From the NCBI RefSeq assembly GCF_002157855.1, contig NZ_CP020880.1, positions 620,001-684,000 on the forward strand: a stretch of 64,000 nt of DNA, read 5' to 3'. A program made the translations under genes and the position numbers. Shown piece by piece: positions 16,518-24,727 of the stretch. Numbering within the stretch: position 1 is the stretch's first letter; the number at the start of each line of letters is the position of its first letter. Below the pieces are notes generated by a model that did not search any database, was not told where the DNA came from, and saw only the letters and a list, made by a program, of their open reading frames with translations. This DNA is from Sutcliffiella horikoshii (lineage in GTDB: Bacteria; Bacillota; Bacilli; Bacillales; Bacillaceae_I).

Positions 16518-17915
16518 TTAAACTACATGCAGGGCTTCCTCTTGAATACTTTGGCTTTGGCGATACTCTTCGGCAAGCAAGGTGGTTGTAAACTCAACTG
16601 TTGGATCAATATCTTGTACCAACTCTTGTAAACTTGCCACATCTGCATAAAAGAATTCTTTTCTTAAGTTGATTTTATTTACTCGCTTTTCTGCTAGTCG
16701 CTCATGTATTGCTTGCTCCAAGCCTACTGCATTATCACTAAATACCATGGCGTGGATGTCAAATCTGAACGGGACAGATGCATTTCCTAATTCATCTATT
16801 CGGTCTTGCGGATTTAAACGGCGGGTCATACCCACTTTAAACATTTGATTCCCAAAAGAACCGAGATTGGAAATTACATAGACATAACCAGCACGACCAT
16901 TTGCTCGTTTTACAATTTCCTCTTTTTGCTCCTCAAGTTGGTTTACTTGTTGTGTTAATTCTTCTAATCGCTCCGCTAGAGCCATTCGTTTTTCAGGGTC
17001 AGCTTCTTTCTCTAATAACTCTCGATTTTTAGCTAACTCTTGTTGATATTTTTCTGCTTCTTTCTCTAATTTTTTCTTTTCTTCTTCTAATATACGGCGC
17101 TCTTCTGCTTCTAGTTTCATTTGTTCTCTAATCAAACGTTGCTCTTCTTTTTCTTTTTCTTTTTGCACATAATACTTATATTCTATTTGAATTGCATTAT
17201 AGAATAAGGGTTCTAATTCGGTTAGGAACTTTGTGATAGTTGGAAGAATACTCGCATTTCCTTCCCCGCAAATGGTTAAGTATTTATCAATTAAAGCTTT
17301 TGCCTCAGACTCCATCTGGGTTAAGTTAGTGTATTTTAATTTATGCAGTATATTTTGTAATTCTGCTTTAAGCCCAATGACCATCAAGTGGTAGATGGTT
17401 TTATTTGCTTTCGTATTATATCTTCCTTCATATGCTTTTAGAAGCTTTGTAATTTCACGGTTGTTGGCTGTCATTTCTTTCTTTAATAACTTAGAATCTT
17501 GATGGTGCAAATTTAACTGTACTAATGTTTCTAGAACTCCTTCTCCTAAGGCACTCTCTAGAATTGATAATTCTTCTGCAATTAAATCGTAGTTTACTGC
17601 ATTTGGAAACTTATCTATTAGTGTTTTAATTCCTACGCTATCTGCTTTAAATTTTTTCGCAGCGTTTGTTAGCTTCGTAACTTTCTTTTCAACGGAACTA
17701 AGATTATCCATGGTTTCAGAAAGCTTTGAGTCAGCGGCAACCCTTTGTTGCACTAATAAATCCAACTCAGATTGAATAGAAGCCTTTGCTTCTAGCTTAA
17801 TAGATTCCACCAACTGCTCTTTTTGATTTAGTGTTTGTTCTAATTCTATTAAAAGGCGCTTTTTTTCCTCTAGTGAACGTTCTAAATGAAACCATTCTTT
17901 AATTTTTTTAAACAT
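16518..17915 (-). CDS. DUF4041 coiled-coil protein with C-terminal T5orf172 (GIY-YIG) nuclease domain
   Basis: The 465-residue protein begins with a long coiled coil (ERSLEEKKRLLIELEQTLN), then the DUF4041 region at about 90-230, a second charged coiled coil at about 240-335, and a T5orf172-type GIY-YIG domain from about 344. That domain shows GYVYVISN, MFKVGMTRR, LEQAIHERL and NLRKEFF. Phage T5orf172-like domains cut DNA, and the DUF4041 combination is frequent near defence genes. ATG after AGGAGGG. It is divergent from the NERD-helicase gene at the edge of the nuclease island, with its own promoter. Confidence 0.85.
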   Translation of the reverse strand: MFKKIKEWFHLERSLEEKKRLLIELEQTLNQKEQLVESIKLEAKASIQSELDLLVQQRVAADSKLSETMDNLSSVEKKVTKLTNAAKKFKADSVGIKTLIDKFPNAVNYDLIAEELSILESALGEGVLETLVQLNLHHQDSKLLKKEMTANNREITKLLKAYEGRYNTKANKTIYHLMVIGLKAELQNILHKLKYTNLTQMESEAKALIDKYLTICGEGNASILPTITKFLTELEPLFYNAIQIEYKYYVQKEKEKEEQRLIREQMKLEAEERRILEEEKKKLEKEAEKYQQELAKNRELLEKEADPEKRMALAERLEELTQQVNQLEEQKEEIVKRANGRAGYVYVISNLGSFGNQMFKVGMTRRLNPQDRIDELGNASVPFRFDIHAMVFSDNAVGLEQAIHERLAEKRVNKINLRKEFFYADVASLQELVQDIDPTVEFTTTLLAEEYRQSQSIQEEALHVV

Positions 17916-18068
17916 TCGTGTCCCTCCTGTGCTCCCATAAACTGTAAAACCTTTATTACTATATCATATAATTGTTTAATATATGTCTGTTTTTTGAAAT
18001 GCATATAATGGTAATGTCTTAGAGGCTTATAGAGTATTAGTTGAAAAATATTGAGTTTTTTGTAACTT

Positions 18069-18124
18069 TATGTAAAAACCCCAGTTCTTTTGCTATAATA
18101 AAAGTAATATTTTGTCGGTAGGTG
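18069..18124 (+). promoter_or_regulatory. Promoter of the NERD-helicase gene
   Basis: A perfect -10 TATAAT at 18094-18099 is preceded by a weak -35 (TATGTA, about 18069) at 19 bp. GGTAGGTG follows as the Shine-Dalgarno. The 215 bp divergent gap holds nothing else that I can name. Confidence 0.55.
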
Positions 18125-18130
18125 AAAAGG

Positions 18131-20059
18131 ATGGCTGTTACGGTTCCGGAAACAATTAGGAGCAGTGCTACTTCTGGGGAGAGGATTTTGTTCCGCACTT
18201 TGAAGGAGTATTTGCCGGATGACTATATAGTTTATTTTGAACCGGAAATCCAGGGGACTAGGCCGGACTTTGTGGTTATTGGTCCCGATCTGGGACTGAT
18301 TGTGCTCGAGGTAAAGGATTATACAAGAAATACGTTGTATCAATTGAATAAGGATGAGTGGACGATCAGAGATACTGGTGGAAATCTACATAGTGTGAAG
18401 AGTCCACTTAAGCAGGCAAGAGATTACGTGTTTAAGATAAATGATGTGTTGAAGAAGGATAAGAATTTGATTCAAACGGAAGGGAAGCATCAGTTTAAAT
18501 TAAAATTCCCTTATGGCTATGGCGTTGTTTTTACACGCCTTAACCAAAAGCAGGTTCTAGAGGACGGGATCTATTCTATCATTGATCCGGACAGCATGCT
18601 TACACGGGAAGAGATAGATCCTGATTACGAGGAGTTCTCGGAGGAAGTGCTTGCAGAGAAATTAATTAATATGTTCCAAGTACCTTTCAGGTTAAGAGAG
18701 CCGCTTACATATGAAGAAATTAATACGATTAGGTACTATCTATTTCCTGAGGTCCGAATTGGGGCTGAGTTTAAAGAGCCTGTTCCTTACCAGGATCAAC
18801 TGCTACTATCTTTAAGGGATATCAAAACAATGGATTTCCATCAAGAAAACATGGCCAAACAAATTGGCGATAAAAATAGGCTTATTCGAGGAGTGGCAGG
18901 CAGCGGGAAGACCATTATTCTGGCGAGTAGAGCAAAGATGCTTGCGAAAGAGAATCCTAATTGGAGAATCTTGATTTTGTGCTATAACATATCACTCTCC
19001 CAAAATATCGCGCAAATAGTAAGAGCTATGGCGTTGGAGCCTGATAATCTATTTGACTTTCATTTTGGTGATGGAGAAATACAGATCCAGCCAACTCCTA
19101 GGAATATTGAAGTGAGAAACTTTCATCAGTGGTTGAAAAATGACTTAAAGATGAGTGAGGGAATCATCGATACATACATTGAGAAGTTAGAGAAGGGAGA
19201 AGCAATTGCTCCTAAATATGACGCTATCCTTATTGACGAAGGACAAGACTTTGAAGCAAGCTGGCTTCATCTCGTTAGCTTATGTCTAAACCCTGAAACC
19301 AAAGCTCTACTTCTTGTAGAAGACCGTGCACAAACTATTTATCCAAGAAAAAGAAGCTATCTCAAAGACACAGGACTGGATTTCCGTGGTAGATCGAAAA
19401 TATTAAATATAAACTACAGAAACACATCACAAATCGTCAACTGTGCCTGGGACTTCTTCCAAAAGAATTCCTCGCTACAAAACAAGGTGGTAGTGGGCGA
19501 AACGGAAGGCGTAGAAATTATCTCTCCTAAAAGCACAAAACGCAAAGGTCCAGAACCAGCCATCTTGAAAGCAGAAAGCTTTGCAAAAGAAATGCATATT
19601 ATCGCAAGGCAAATACAACAGCTACACCAAGTGCGGAAAGTTCCGTACTCTGAAATGCTTATTCTATATCGAGTTAAACGCACGCATAAAGCAGATATTA
19701 TTGGTACCATACAAAAAGCGCTCCAAAAAGAAGGCATCCCTGCAACATGGATAACTGAAAATGAAGCTAGCAAAAGAGCTTTTAATAGAGAAGAAGAGAC
19801 CGTCAAGATAAGTACAATAGACAGTAGCAAAGGGCTGGACTTCCAAGCGGTGTTTATTGTGAAAGCGGATACCATGCCATTCCCGCTTGAGAAGGATAAA
19901 GAGCGCGAAGTATCGTTGATGTATATTGGGATGACTAGGGCGAAGGAGTATTTGTGTATTTCGTATTCTGGGGAGTCGGAGTTTACTTCTTATTTTGAAG
20001 AGTGGAAAGAAGAATTATTAACTAGTACACGAGAGAAAAAAGCTATTAATCGAAAGTAA
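18131..20059 (+). CDS. NERD nuclease domain fused to UvrD-type helicase
   Basis: The 642-residue protein starts with a NERD (nuclease-related) domain with a PD-(D/E)XK-like core: TRPDFVVIG with D46, then VLEVKDY with E60 and K62. The helicase part has Walker A VAGSGKT near residue 256, DEGQD (Walker B) near 371, and the superfamily 1 motif VI MYIGMTRAKEYL near 596. It should translocate on and cut nucleic acid; similar proteins occur in anti-phage loci. The ATG follows GGTAGGTG, and a GTG at 18122 overlaps that site. The RNase H gene follows by 47 bp on the same strand. Confidence 0.88.
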   Translation: MAVTVPETIRSSATSGERILFRTLKEYLPDDYIVYFEPEIQGTRPDFVVIGPDLGLIVLEVKDYTRNTLYQLNKDEWTIRDTGGNLHSVKSPLKQARDYVFKINDVLKKDKNLIQTEGKHQFKLKFPYGYGVVFTRLNQKQVLEDGIYSIIDPDSMLTREEIDPDYEEFSEEVLAEKLINMFQVPFRLREPLTYEEINTIRYYLFPEVRIGAEFKEPVPYQDQLLLSLRDIKTMDFHQENMAKQIGDKNRLIRGVAGSGKTIILASRAKMLAKENPNWRILILCYNISLSQNIAQIVRAMALEPDNLFDFHFGDGEIQIQPTPRNIEVRNFHQWLKNDLKMSEGIIDTYIEKLEKGEAIAPKYDAILIDEGQDFEASWLHLVSLCLNPETKALLLVEDRAQTIYPRKRSYLKDTGLDFRGRSKILNINYRNTSQIVNCAWDFFQKNSSLQNKVVVGETEGVEIISPKSTKRKGPEPAILKAESFAKEMHIIARQIQQLHQVRKVPYSEMLILYRVKRTHKADIIGTIQKALQKEGIPATWITENEASKRAFNREEETVKISTIDSSKGLDFQAVFIVKADTMPFPLEKDKEREVSLMYIGMTRAKEYLCISYSGESEFTSYFEEWKEELLTSTREKKAINRK

Positions 20060-20106
20060 GCGTTAGTTCAATATAAGATTACTCAAGGTTGCAATGAGGT
20101 GATACT

Positions 20107-20769
20107 TTGCCAAAAAAACTGAAAAAGAAATATTATGTTGTTTGGTCTGGGAAACAAACTGGAGTCTTTCGTACCTGGGAAGAGTGTAAGAGGCAAGTGC
20201 ATGGTATACCAGGATCGAGATTTAGGTCATATCCAACAGAAGAAGAGGCTCAACAAGCTTATGGGTCTGGTGGTCCAAAAGGTAGAATACGAGATGCGAA
20301 TGCTATACCCAAACATAAAGAACAACTTGATTTCTTTTCTAATGAAGTTAAATTACCAACTTTCGAAGAGGAGAGTATAAGCGTAGATGCTGCATGTAGT
20401 GGTAACCCTGGTATTATGGAATATCAAGGTGTATATACCAAGAATGGAAAGCAAATTTTTCACTTTGGACCAATCGGTCATGCAACTAATAACATTGGAG
20501 AATTCCTAGCAATTGTTCATGCTCTAGCACTACTTAAAGAAAAACAAAGCGATCTCCCAATCTATACAGATTCATTAACAGCGTTAAGCTGGGTTCGAAA
20601 CAAAAAGGTAAAGACAAATATCCAACAAATTGCCGCTACAAAACGGTTATGGTCTCTAATAAAAAGGGCAGAAAACTGGCTTCAAACAAATGATTATCCA
20701 AATAAAATTCTAAAGTGGGAGACAAAGGTTTGGGGGGAGATTAAGGCGGATTTTGGGAGGAAAGGTTGA
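20107..20769 (+). CDS. Ribonuclease H with N-terminal viroplasmin (RHBD) domain
   Basis: The 220-residue protein has a hybrid-binding domain at about 8-54 (YYVVWSGKQTGVFRTWEECK) as in eukaryotic RNase H1. An RNase H1 fold from about 90 follows with acidic residues D94 (SVDAACSGNPG), E132 (NNIGEFLA), D155 (PIYTDSLTAL) and D215 (IKADFGRK). All four catalytic positions are kept. It should cleave the RNA strand of RNA-DNA hybrids. In B. subtilis YpeP/YpdQ-like relatives are related. TTG start after TGAGGTGAT. It sits inside the nuclease island. Confidence 0.88.
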   Translation: MPKKLKKKYYVVWSGKQTGVFRTWEECKRQVHGIPGSRFRSYPTEEEAQQAYGSGGPKGRIRDANAIPKHKEQLDFFSNEVKLPTFEEESISVDAACSGNPGIMEYQGVYTKNGKQIFHFGPIGHATNNIGEFLAIVHALALLKEKQSDLPIYTDSLTALSWVRNKKVKTNIQQIAATKRLWSLIKRAENWLQTNDYPNKILKWETKVWGEIKADFGRKG

Positions 20770-20828
20770 GGTGTAATAGAAATATTGAATAATAAAGACA
20801 TTTCTAGTTAAATCTTCTTAAAAACTTG

Positions 20829-21362
20829 ATGGGGACTCTTATTGAAAATGTGGATTACTATTATAGATACTTGGGAGATGGTTTAATGAAATATGAGTAC
20901 GGTAGTGTCTTACTTTCTTTTGAAGATATATATGAAAGTTTACCAAAGCGACTAGATGAATTAATTAGTGCGCCTAAATATGAAATAAAAAATTTAACAG
21001 AAGGTACTATTAAGAAGCTTTTTGGAAAAGATAATTCACCAATAGAAGGTGTCTTTCTTATTACTAACCATACCGATAAAAAAATGCTCTATGTTGGCCG
21101 TTCTAGAAATCTAGCTACACGAATAGGTGTAGATTTACGAGCAACATCCAGAGAACAAGCAACTATCTCCTATAAACTAACTACATTAACAGATGATTAT
21201 CCTGACTTGGAAACAATTAGAGATGCTAGAGAGTTTATGTATAAACACTATTCTGTGCAAATGATTAAAGTACCAAATGAAAATGAACGCGCGATTTTTC
21301 AAATATATGCAGCTATGAAATTGGATACGATAAATGTATTTAATAGCTTTAGAGAAACTTAA
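20829..21362 (+). CDS. GIY-YIG-like nuclease protein
   Basis: The 177-residue protein has an N-terminal region of about 70 residues without known domain, then a GIY-YIG-like core: GVFLITN near residue 74 in place of GIY, LYVGRSRNLATRI near 87 in place of YIG plus the conserved Arg, and a C-terminal NENERAIFQIYAAMKLDTINVFN. The start is uncertain: there is no clear Shine-Dalgarno before the ATG, and a GTG at 20850 is possible with GATGGGG as its site. The next gene is a probable PD-(D/E)XK protein 41 bp away. No methyltransferase is near, so host protection, if this is a restriction enzyme, is unexplained. Confidence 0.7.
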   Translation: MGTLIENVDYYYRYLGDGLMKYEYGSVLLSFEDIYESLPKRLDELISAPKYEIKNLTEGTIKKLFGKDNSPIEGVFLITNHTDKKMLYVGRSRNLATRIGVDLRATSREQATISYKLTTLTDDYPDLETIRDAREFMYKHYSVQMIKVPNENERAIFQIYAAMKLDTINVFNSFRET

Positions 21363-21403
21363 TATCCTAATAGATAGTGGGGAGAAAGGTAGTAGAAATA
21401 AGC

Positions 21404-22000
21404 ATGAGTTATAACAGAGAATCTGAATTTAAAAAACGTTTTAACCAATTCATCTGTTCGAAAATTACCGGTGAGAATAATGATTATTATTCAAAGTTAT
21501 CAATAGAAGATTTTGTGGACATCAAAAGCACATTAAGTGATATTAACAATATAATTACATATAAGACTACAATTAGTTTTATGGATTGGTTAAGAGACCG
21601 CTTTTCGAATGTAGAAGAGAATTATCAACTTTATTTGGAAGGTGTTTTAAAAGTAAAACCAAGTGTTAATGGTTACGATATTATGGTCACTGGAAAGGAA
21701 AATATTTTAGCAGAAATTAAATGCAATAAACCAATTAATAATGGGTATAAGTTTGGTTCTGCACAAAAGAACGGTCTAATTAAAGACATTCAGGGTTTAT
21801 TAGAGGGGAAAACAAAAGTGAAGTTTGATCCGATTCATGCTTACAAGTTCCTTGTAATGTATGATTTTGGAGACCATACGTTAAAAGCAACTGAACATTT
21901 AATAAAAAATATTCCTTCAATTTATAAAGGGAAAGTTGAGATATTCAAGGACCATACCCAATTGAAGAAAGATAAAATATATGTAGTTTTTATTAAATAG
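21404..22000 (+). CDS. Predicted PD-(D/E)XK-type nuclease, unknown family
   Basis: The 198-residue protein has a helical N-terminal part and then the pattern NGYDIMVTGKENILAEIKCN: D92, E104 and K106 are spaced as in PD-(D/E)XK nucleases. A conserved-looking helix follows (SAQKNGLIKDIQGLL), as in restriction-like endonucleases. A downstream HAYKFLVMYDF strand is consistent with the fold. I do not recognise the family. The ATG is chosen over the GTG at 21377, which lies in the presumed Shine-Dalgarno GGGAGAAAGG. It ends before a strong terminator, so it closes the unit that starts with the helicase or the RNase H gene. Confidence 0.65.
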   Translation: MSYNRESEFKKRFNQFICSKITGENNDYYSKLSIEDFVDIKSTLSDINNIITYKTTISFMDWLRDRFSNVEENYQLYLEGVLKVKPSVNGYDIMVTGKENILAEIKCNKPINNGYKFGSAQKNGLIKDIQGLLEGKTKVKFDPIHAYKFLVMYDFGDHTLKATEHLIKNIPSIYKGKVEIFKDHTQLKKDKIYVVFIK

Positions 22001-22014
22001 AGTTATGTAGTGCC

Positions 22015-22056
22015 AAAGTCGATTCTTGAAAATATAAGAGAATCGACTTTGTTATT
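22015..22056 (+). terminator. Terminator ending the first nuclease unit
   Basis: AAAGTCGATTCT and AGAATCGACTTT form a perfect 12-bp stem, followed by GTTATTATTG. Confidence 0.8.
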
Positions 22057-22159
22057 ATTGTAAAATGTTCCTTATACCAGAAGTGTCTTTTAGCAGGGAA
22101 ATGCTGGTTTTTTGTCGAAAATGATAAGAAGAGAAAAATAGTAGAAGGAGATTACTTAA

Positions 22160-24727
22160 TTGCTCACAAAAATATTACTTGAACTATTAAATAAAGTTAA
22201 TACAATCCACACATTAACCTCCAATCGACCAAATAAAATAGTCCGAACCGATTCTAACGGAATTTATGTAGAATCCGAAGCTTCCAGAAGAAAGTTTGAA
22301 AATAATGAAACAACTAATCCTCATGCATACATCCCCTTCGAGTTTTTAACCACAGCATGGGAAGAATTTATTCAACAAAGAATGGTTTCAGCTAATGATT
22401 TCACCAAAACTAGAGGTAGATCATCTTTTATAATGGCTTTGTTTGCAAAACTTCCATATATAGAAGTAGTGAATGAACCAGCTGGAACAAAGATAAAGCT
22501 TAAAGAATTCAAAACGGATCAGCTTCCATGTGAACAGTTTCATAAGGTACTACCATTTTTAGATCAGGTCACCGAGGGTACCTATGACCCTCCAACTTTA
22601 AGCAAACAAGCAAAAAATGATAACGAATATAGAATCCTTTCTAGAGCTAGGCAGGACTTAAGGCTTCTCGGTTTGTTAAATGATGTAAATCAAAAAAGTG
22701 AGAAATTCCATGCCTATGAGGCCTCGCCTAATAAACTAGCATTTATTAGAGACCTTGTACTTGAAAAAGAATATTTTCAGATAGCTCTTTTTGTTCTGCA
22801 ATTATTAGAAGCATATCCTAAAAGCGAAAAGAAAGTTGCTCTTATTGAGTTAGGTATGCTAATTGTCCGTAACTCTCAAGGCGAAAATTTGATGGTGGAG
22901 TCGGTTGCTAAGGAACGTACACATAATCTATTAATGTGGCTAGAAAAATTAGAAGTAATTGATAGTAGTTGGTCACCTATAGAAGAGATAATTATGGAGG
23001 AAAACACAGTGAGTACTAGATTAAGAGATCAATTCTTACATATCATGAACCATTACCCACAAGCCAAAACCCAACCTTTTGGAGGTCATGAATTAGGTTC
23101 CTTCGTACGGAACGATGTTACAGACGAGCTAAAAAAGCTGCCGTTTGTTAATGGACAATATGTAGTAACTGGCTCCGTGGGCCAAGGAAACTGGGCTAGT
23201 GTTCCTTGGATTGCCATAATGAATAAGGAGGTCACTACCTCTACACAAAGAGGGTATTACATAGTTTACTTGTTTAGTGAAGATATGCAGGAGCTCTACT
23301 TGACGTTTGCGCAAGGTGTTACAGAAACGTCAAAGGAAGAGATGCAGAGAATTAAAGAGGCAATTAGAAGTGAAATTGGGATGGATGACCGGTTTCAAAA
23401 GGACGATAACATCTATCTTGGACCTTCCAAACGAGCAAGAGACTATGCTGCCTCAACTGCGGTGTATGTGAAATATAAACTGGAGGATTTCCCTTCTGAA
23501 GACGTATTAGTAGGAGACCTGGAAAAAATGGTGAGGTACTATGAGGAGTTTATTACCTTAAATGAAGGTGTTAACTATAAACCAACTGAACCACCTAAGG
23601 TTGTCTCCATGCCAAAGGCTGATTATATGAGCAATCAGGCACTCGTGGAACATATTTACCAATACATAAAAAGTAAGGGATTCTTTTATGAAAAGGAAGA
23701 AATAACAAATCTTTTCCTATCATTAAAGACAAAGCCCTTTGTCATTATTTCTGGTATTTCAGGAACAGGAAAAACAAAAATTATTGAGTGGTTTGCTGAA
23801 AGTGTTGGGGCGACGGAAGAAAATGGGCAGTTCGCCTTGATTCCTGTGAGACCGGACTGGAGCGATGGCTCTGATTTGATTGGCTACAAGGATATTAAGG
23901 GTGACTTTGTGGAAGGACCTTTAACGAAAATAATGCAAAAGGCTCTCGATAATCCAACCAAACCTCATTTTGTTCTTTTGGATGAAATGAACCTTGCTCG
24001 TGTGGAGTATTACTTTAGTGATCTGCTTAGTGTGATGGAGAGTAGGAACTGGAGGGATGGGAAGATTGTTTCCTCTGAGATTTTGGACAGTTCCATGGTA
24101 GGAAGGTCTATTGGTTTTCCGGAGAACATGTACATTGTTGGTACGGTTAATATGGATGAGACAACACACCCTTTTAGCAAAAAGGTATTAGATCGTGCGA
24201 ACACCATTGAATTTAATCGTGTGCAGTTGGATTATTTGGATTTCCTGCAAGGGGCCACTGAAGCTATGGAACCGAAGTATATTGAAAATGGCATGCTTCG
24301 AGCTGACTATCTTTATCTAAAGGACCTAGCCTCCAAGCACATGGAATTAATCAAGGAGACCTCTTTAACGCTAGTTGGCATAAATGAAGCTCTAAAACCA
24401 CTTGGTGCACAGGTTGGGTATCGAGTACGAGATGAAATATGCATGTATCTTGCCTATAACCAGGAAGGAAAGTTATTTTCCAAGGAGGATGCTTTTGATT
24501 ATTGCTTAGTTCAGAAGATCTTACCGCGAATATCTGGTAGTGACAGTAGAGTAGAACACACGATAAAGGAATTATTTAAGCTCCTTACCAATCAAGAATT
24601 ATCAGAGGATATAGAGGATTATTCTGCGTACATTAAGCTCTCTAAGTACCCACGCAGCACAGAAAAGCTGGTGGAGATGCATAGGAGGTTAATGCATGAT
24701 GGCTTTACCTCTTTCTGGATTAGCTAA
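22160..24727 (+). CDS. McrB-like AAA+ GTPase with MrcB-N (DUF3578) domain
   Basis: The 855-residue protein has an N-terminal region of about 270 residues of unknown fold, a DUF3578/MrcB-N segment at about 290-450 (GSVGQGNWASVPWIAI, YYIVYLFSEDM), and an AAA+ domain with Walker A GISGTGKT near 536, Walker B LLDEMNLARVEYYFSDLL near 602 and the McrB-type NMDET motif near 663. McrB proteins hydrolyse GTP and drive a partner nuclease in type IV (modification-dependent) restriction. TTG start after GAAGGAG. It overlaps the partner gene by 32 bp. Confidence 0.88.
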   Translation: MLTKILLELLNKVNTIHTLTSNRPNKIVRTDSNGIYVESEASRRKFENNETTNPHAYIPFEFLTTAWEEFIQQRMVSANDFTKTRGRSSFIMALFAKLPYIEVVNEPAGTKIKLKEFKTDQLPCEQFHKVLPFLDQVTEGTYDPPTLSKQAKNDNEYRILSRARQDLRLLGLLNDVNQKSEKFHAYEASPNKLAFIRDLVLEKEYFQIALFVLQLLEAYPKSEKKVALIELGMLIVRNSQGENLMVESVAKERTHNLLMWLEKLEVIDSSWSPIEEIIMEENTVSTRLRDQFLHIMNHYPQAKTQPFGGHELGSFVRNDVTDELKKLPFVNGQYVVTGSVGQGNWASVPWIAIMNKEVTTSTQRGYYIVYLFSEDMQELYLTFAQGVTETSKEEMQRIKEAIRSEIGMDDRFQKDDNIYLGPSKRARDYAASTAVYVKYKLEDFPSEDVLVGDLEKMVRYYEEFITLNEGVNYKPTEPPKVVSMPKADYMSNQALVEHIYQYIKSKGFFYEKEEITNLFLSLKTKPFVIISGISGTGKTKIIEWFAESVGATEENGQFALIPVRPDWSDGSDLIGYKDIKGDFVEGPLTKIMQKALDNPTKPHFVLLDEMNLARVEYYFSDLLSVMESRNWRDGKIVSSEILDSSMVGRSIGFPENMYIVGTVNMDETTHPFSKKVLDRANTIEFNRVQLDYLDFLQGATEAMEPKYIENGMLRADYLYLKDLASKHMELIKETSLTLVGINEALKPLGAQVGYRVRDEICMYLAYNQEGKLFSKEDAFDYCLVQKILPRISGSDSRVEHTIKELFKLLTNQELSEDIEDYSAYIKLSKYPRSTEKLVEMHRRLMHDGFTSFWIS

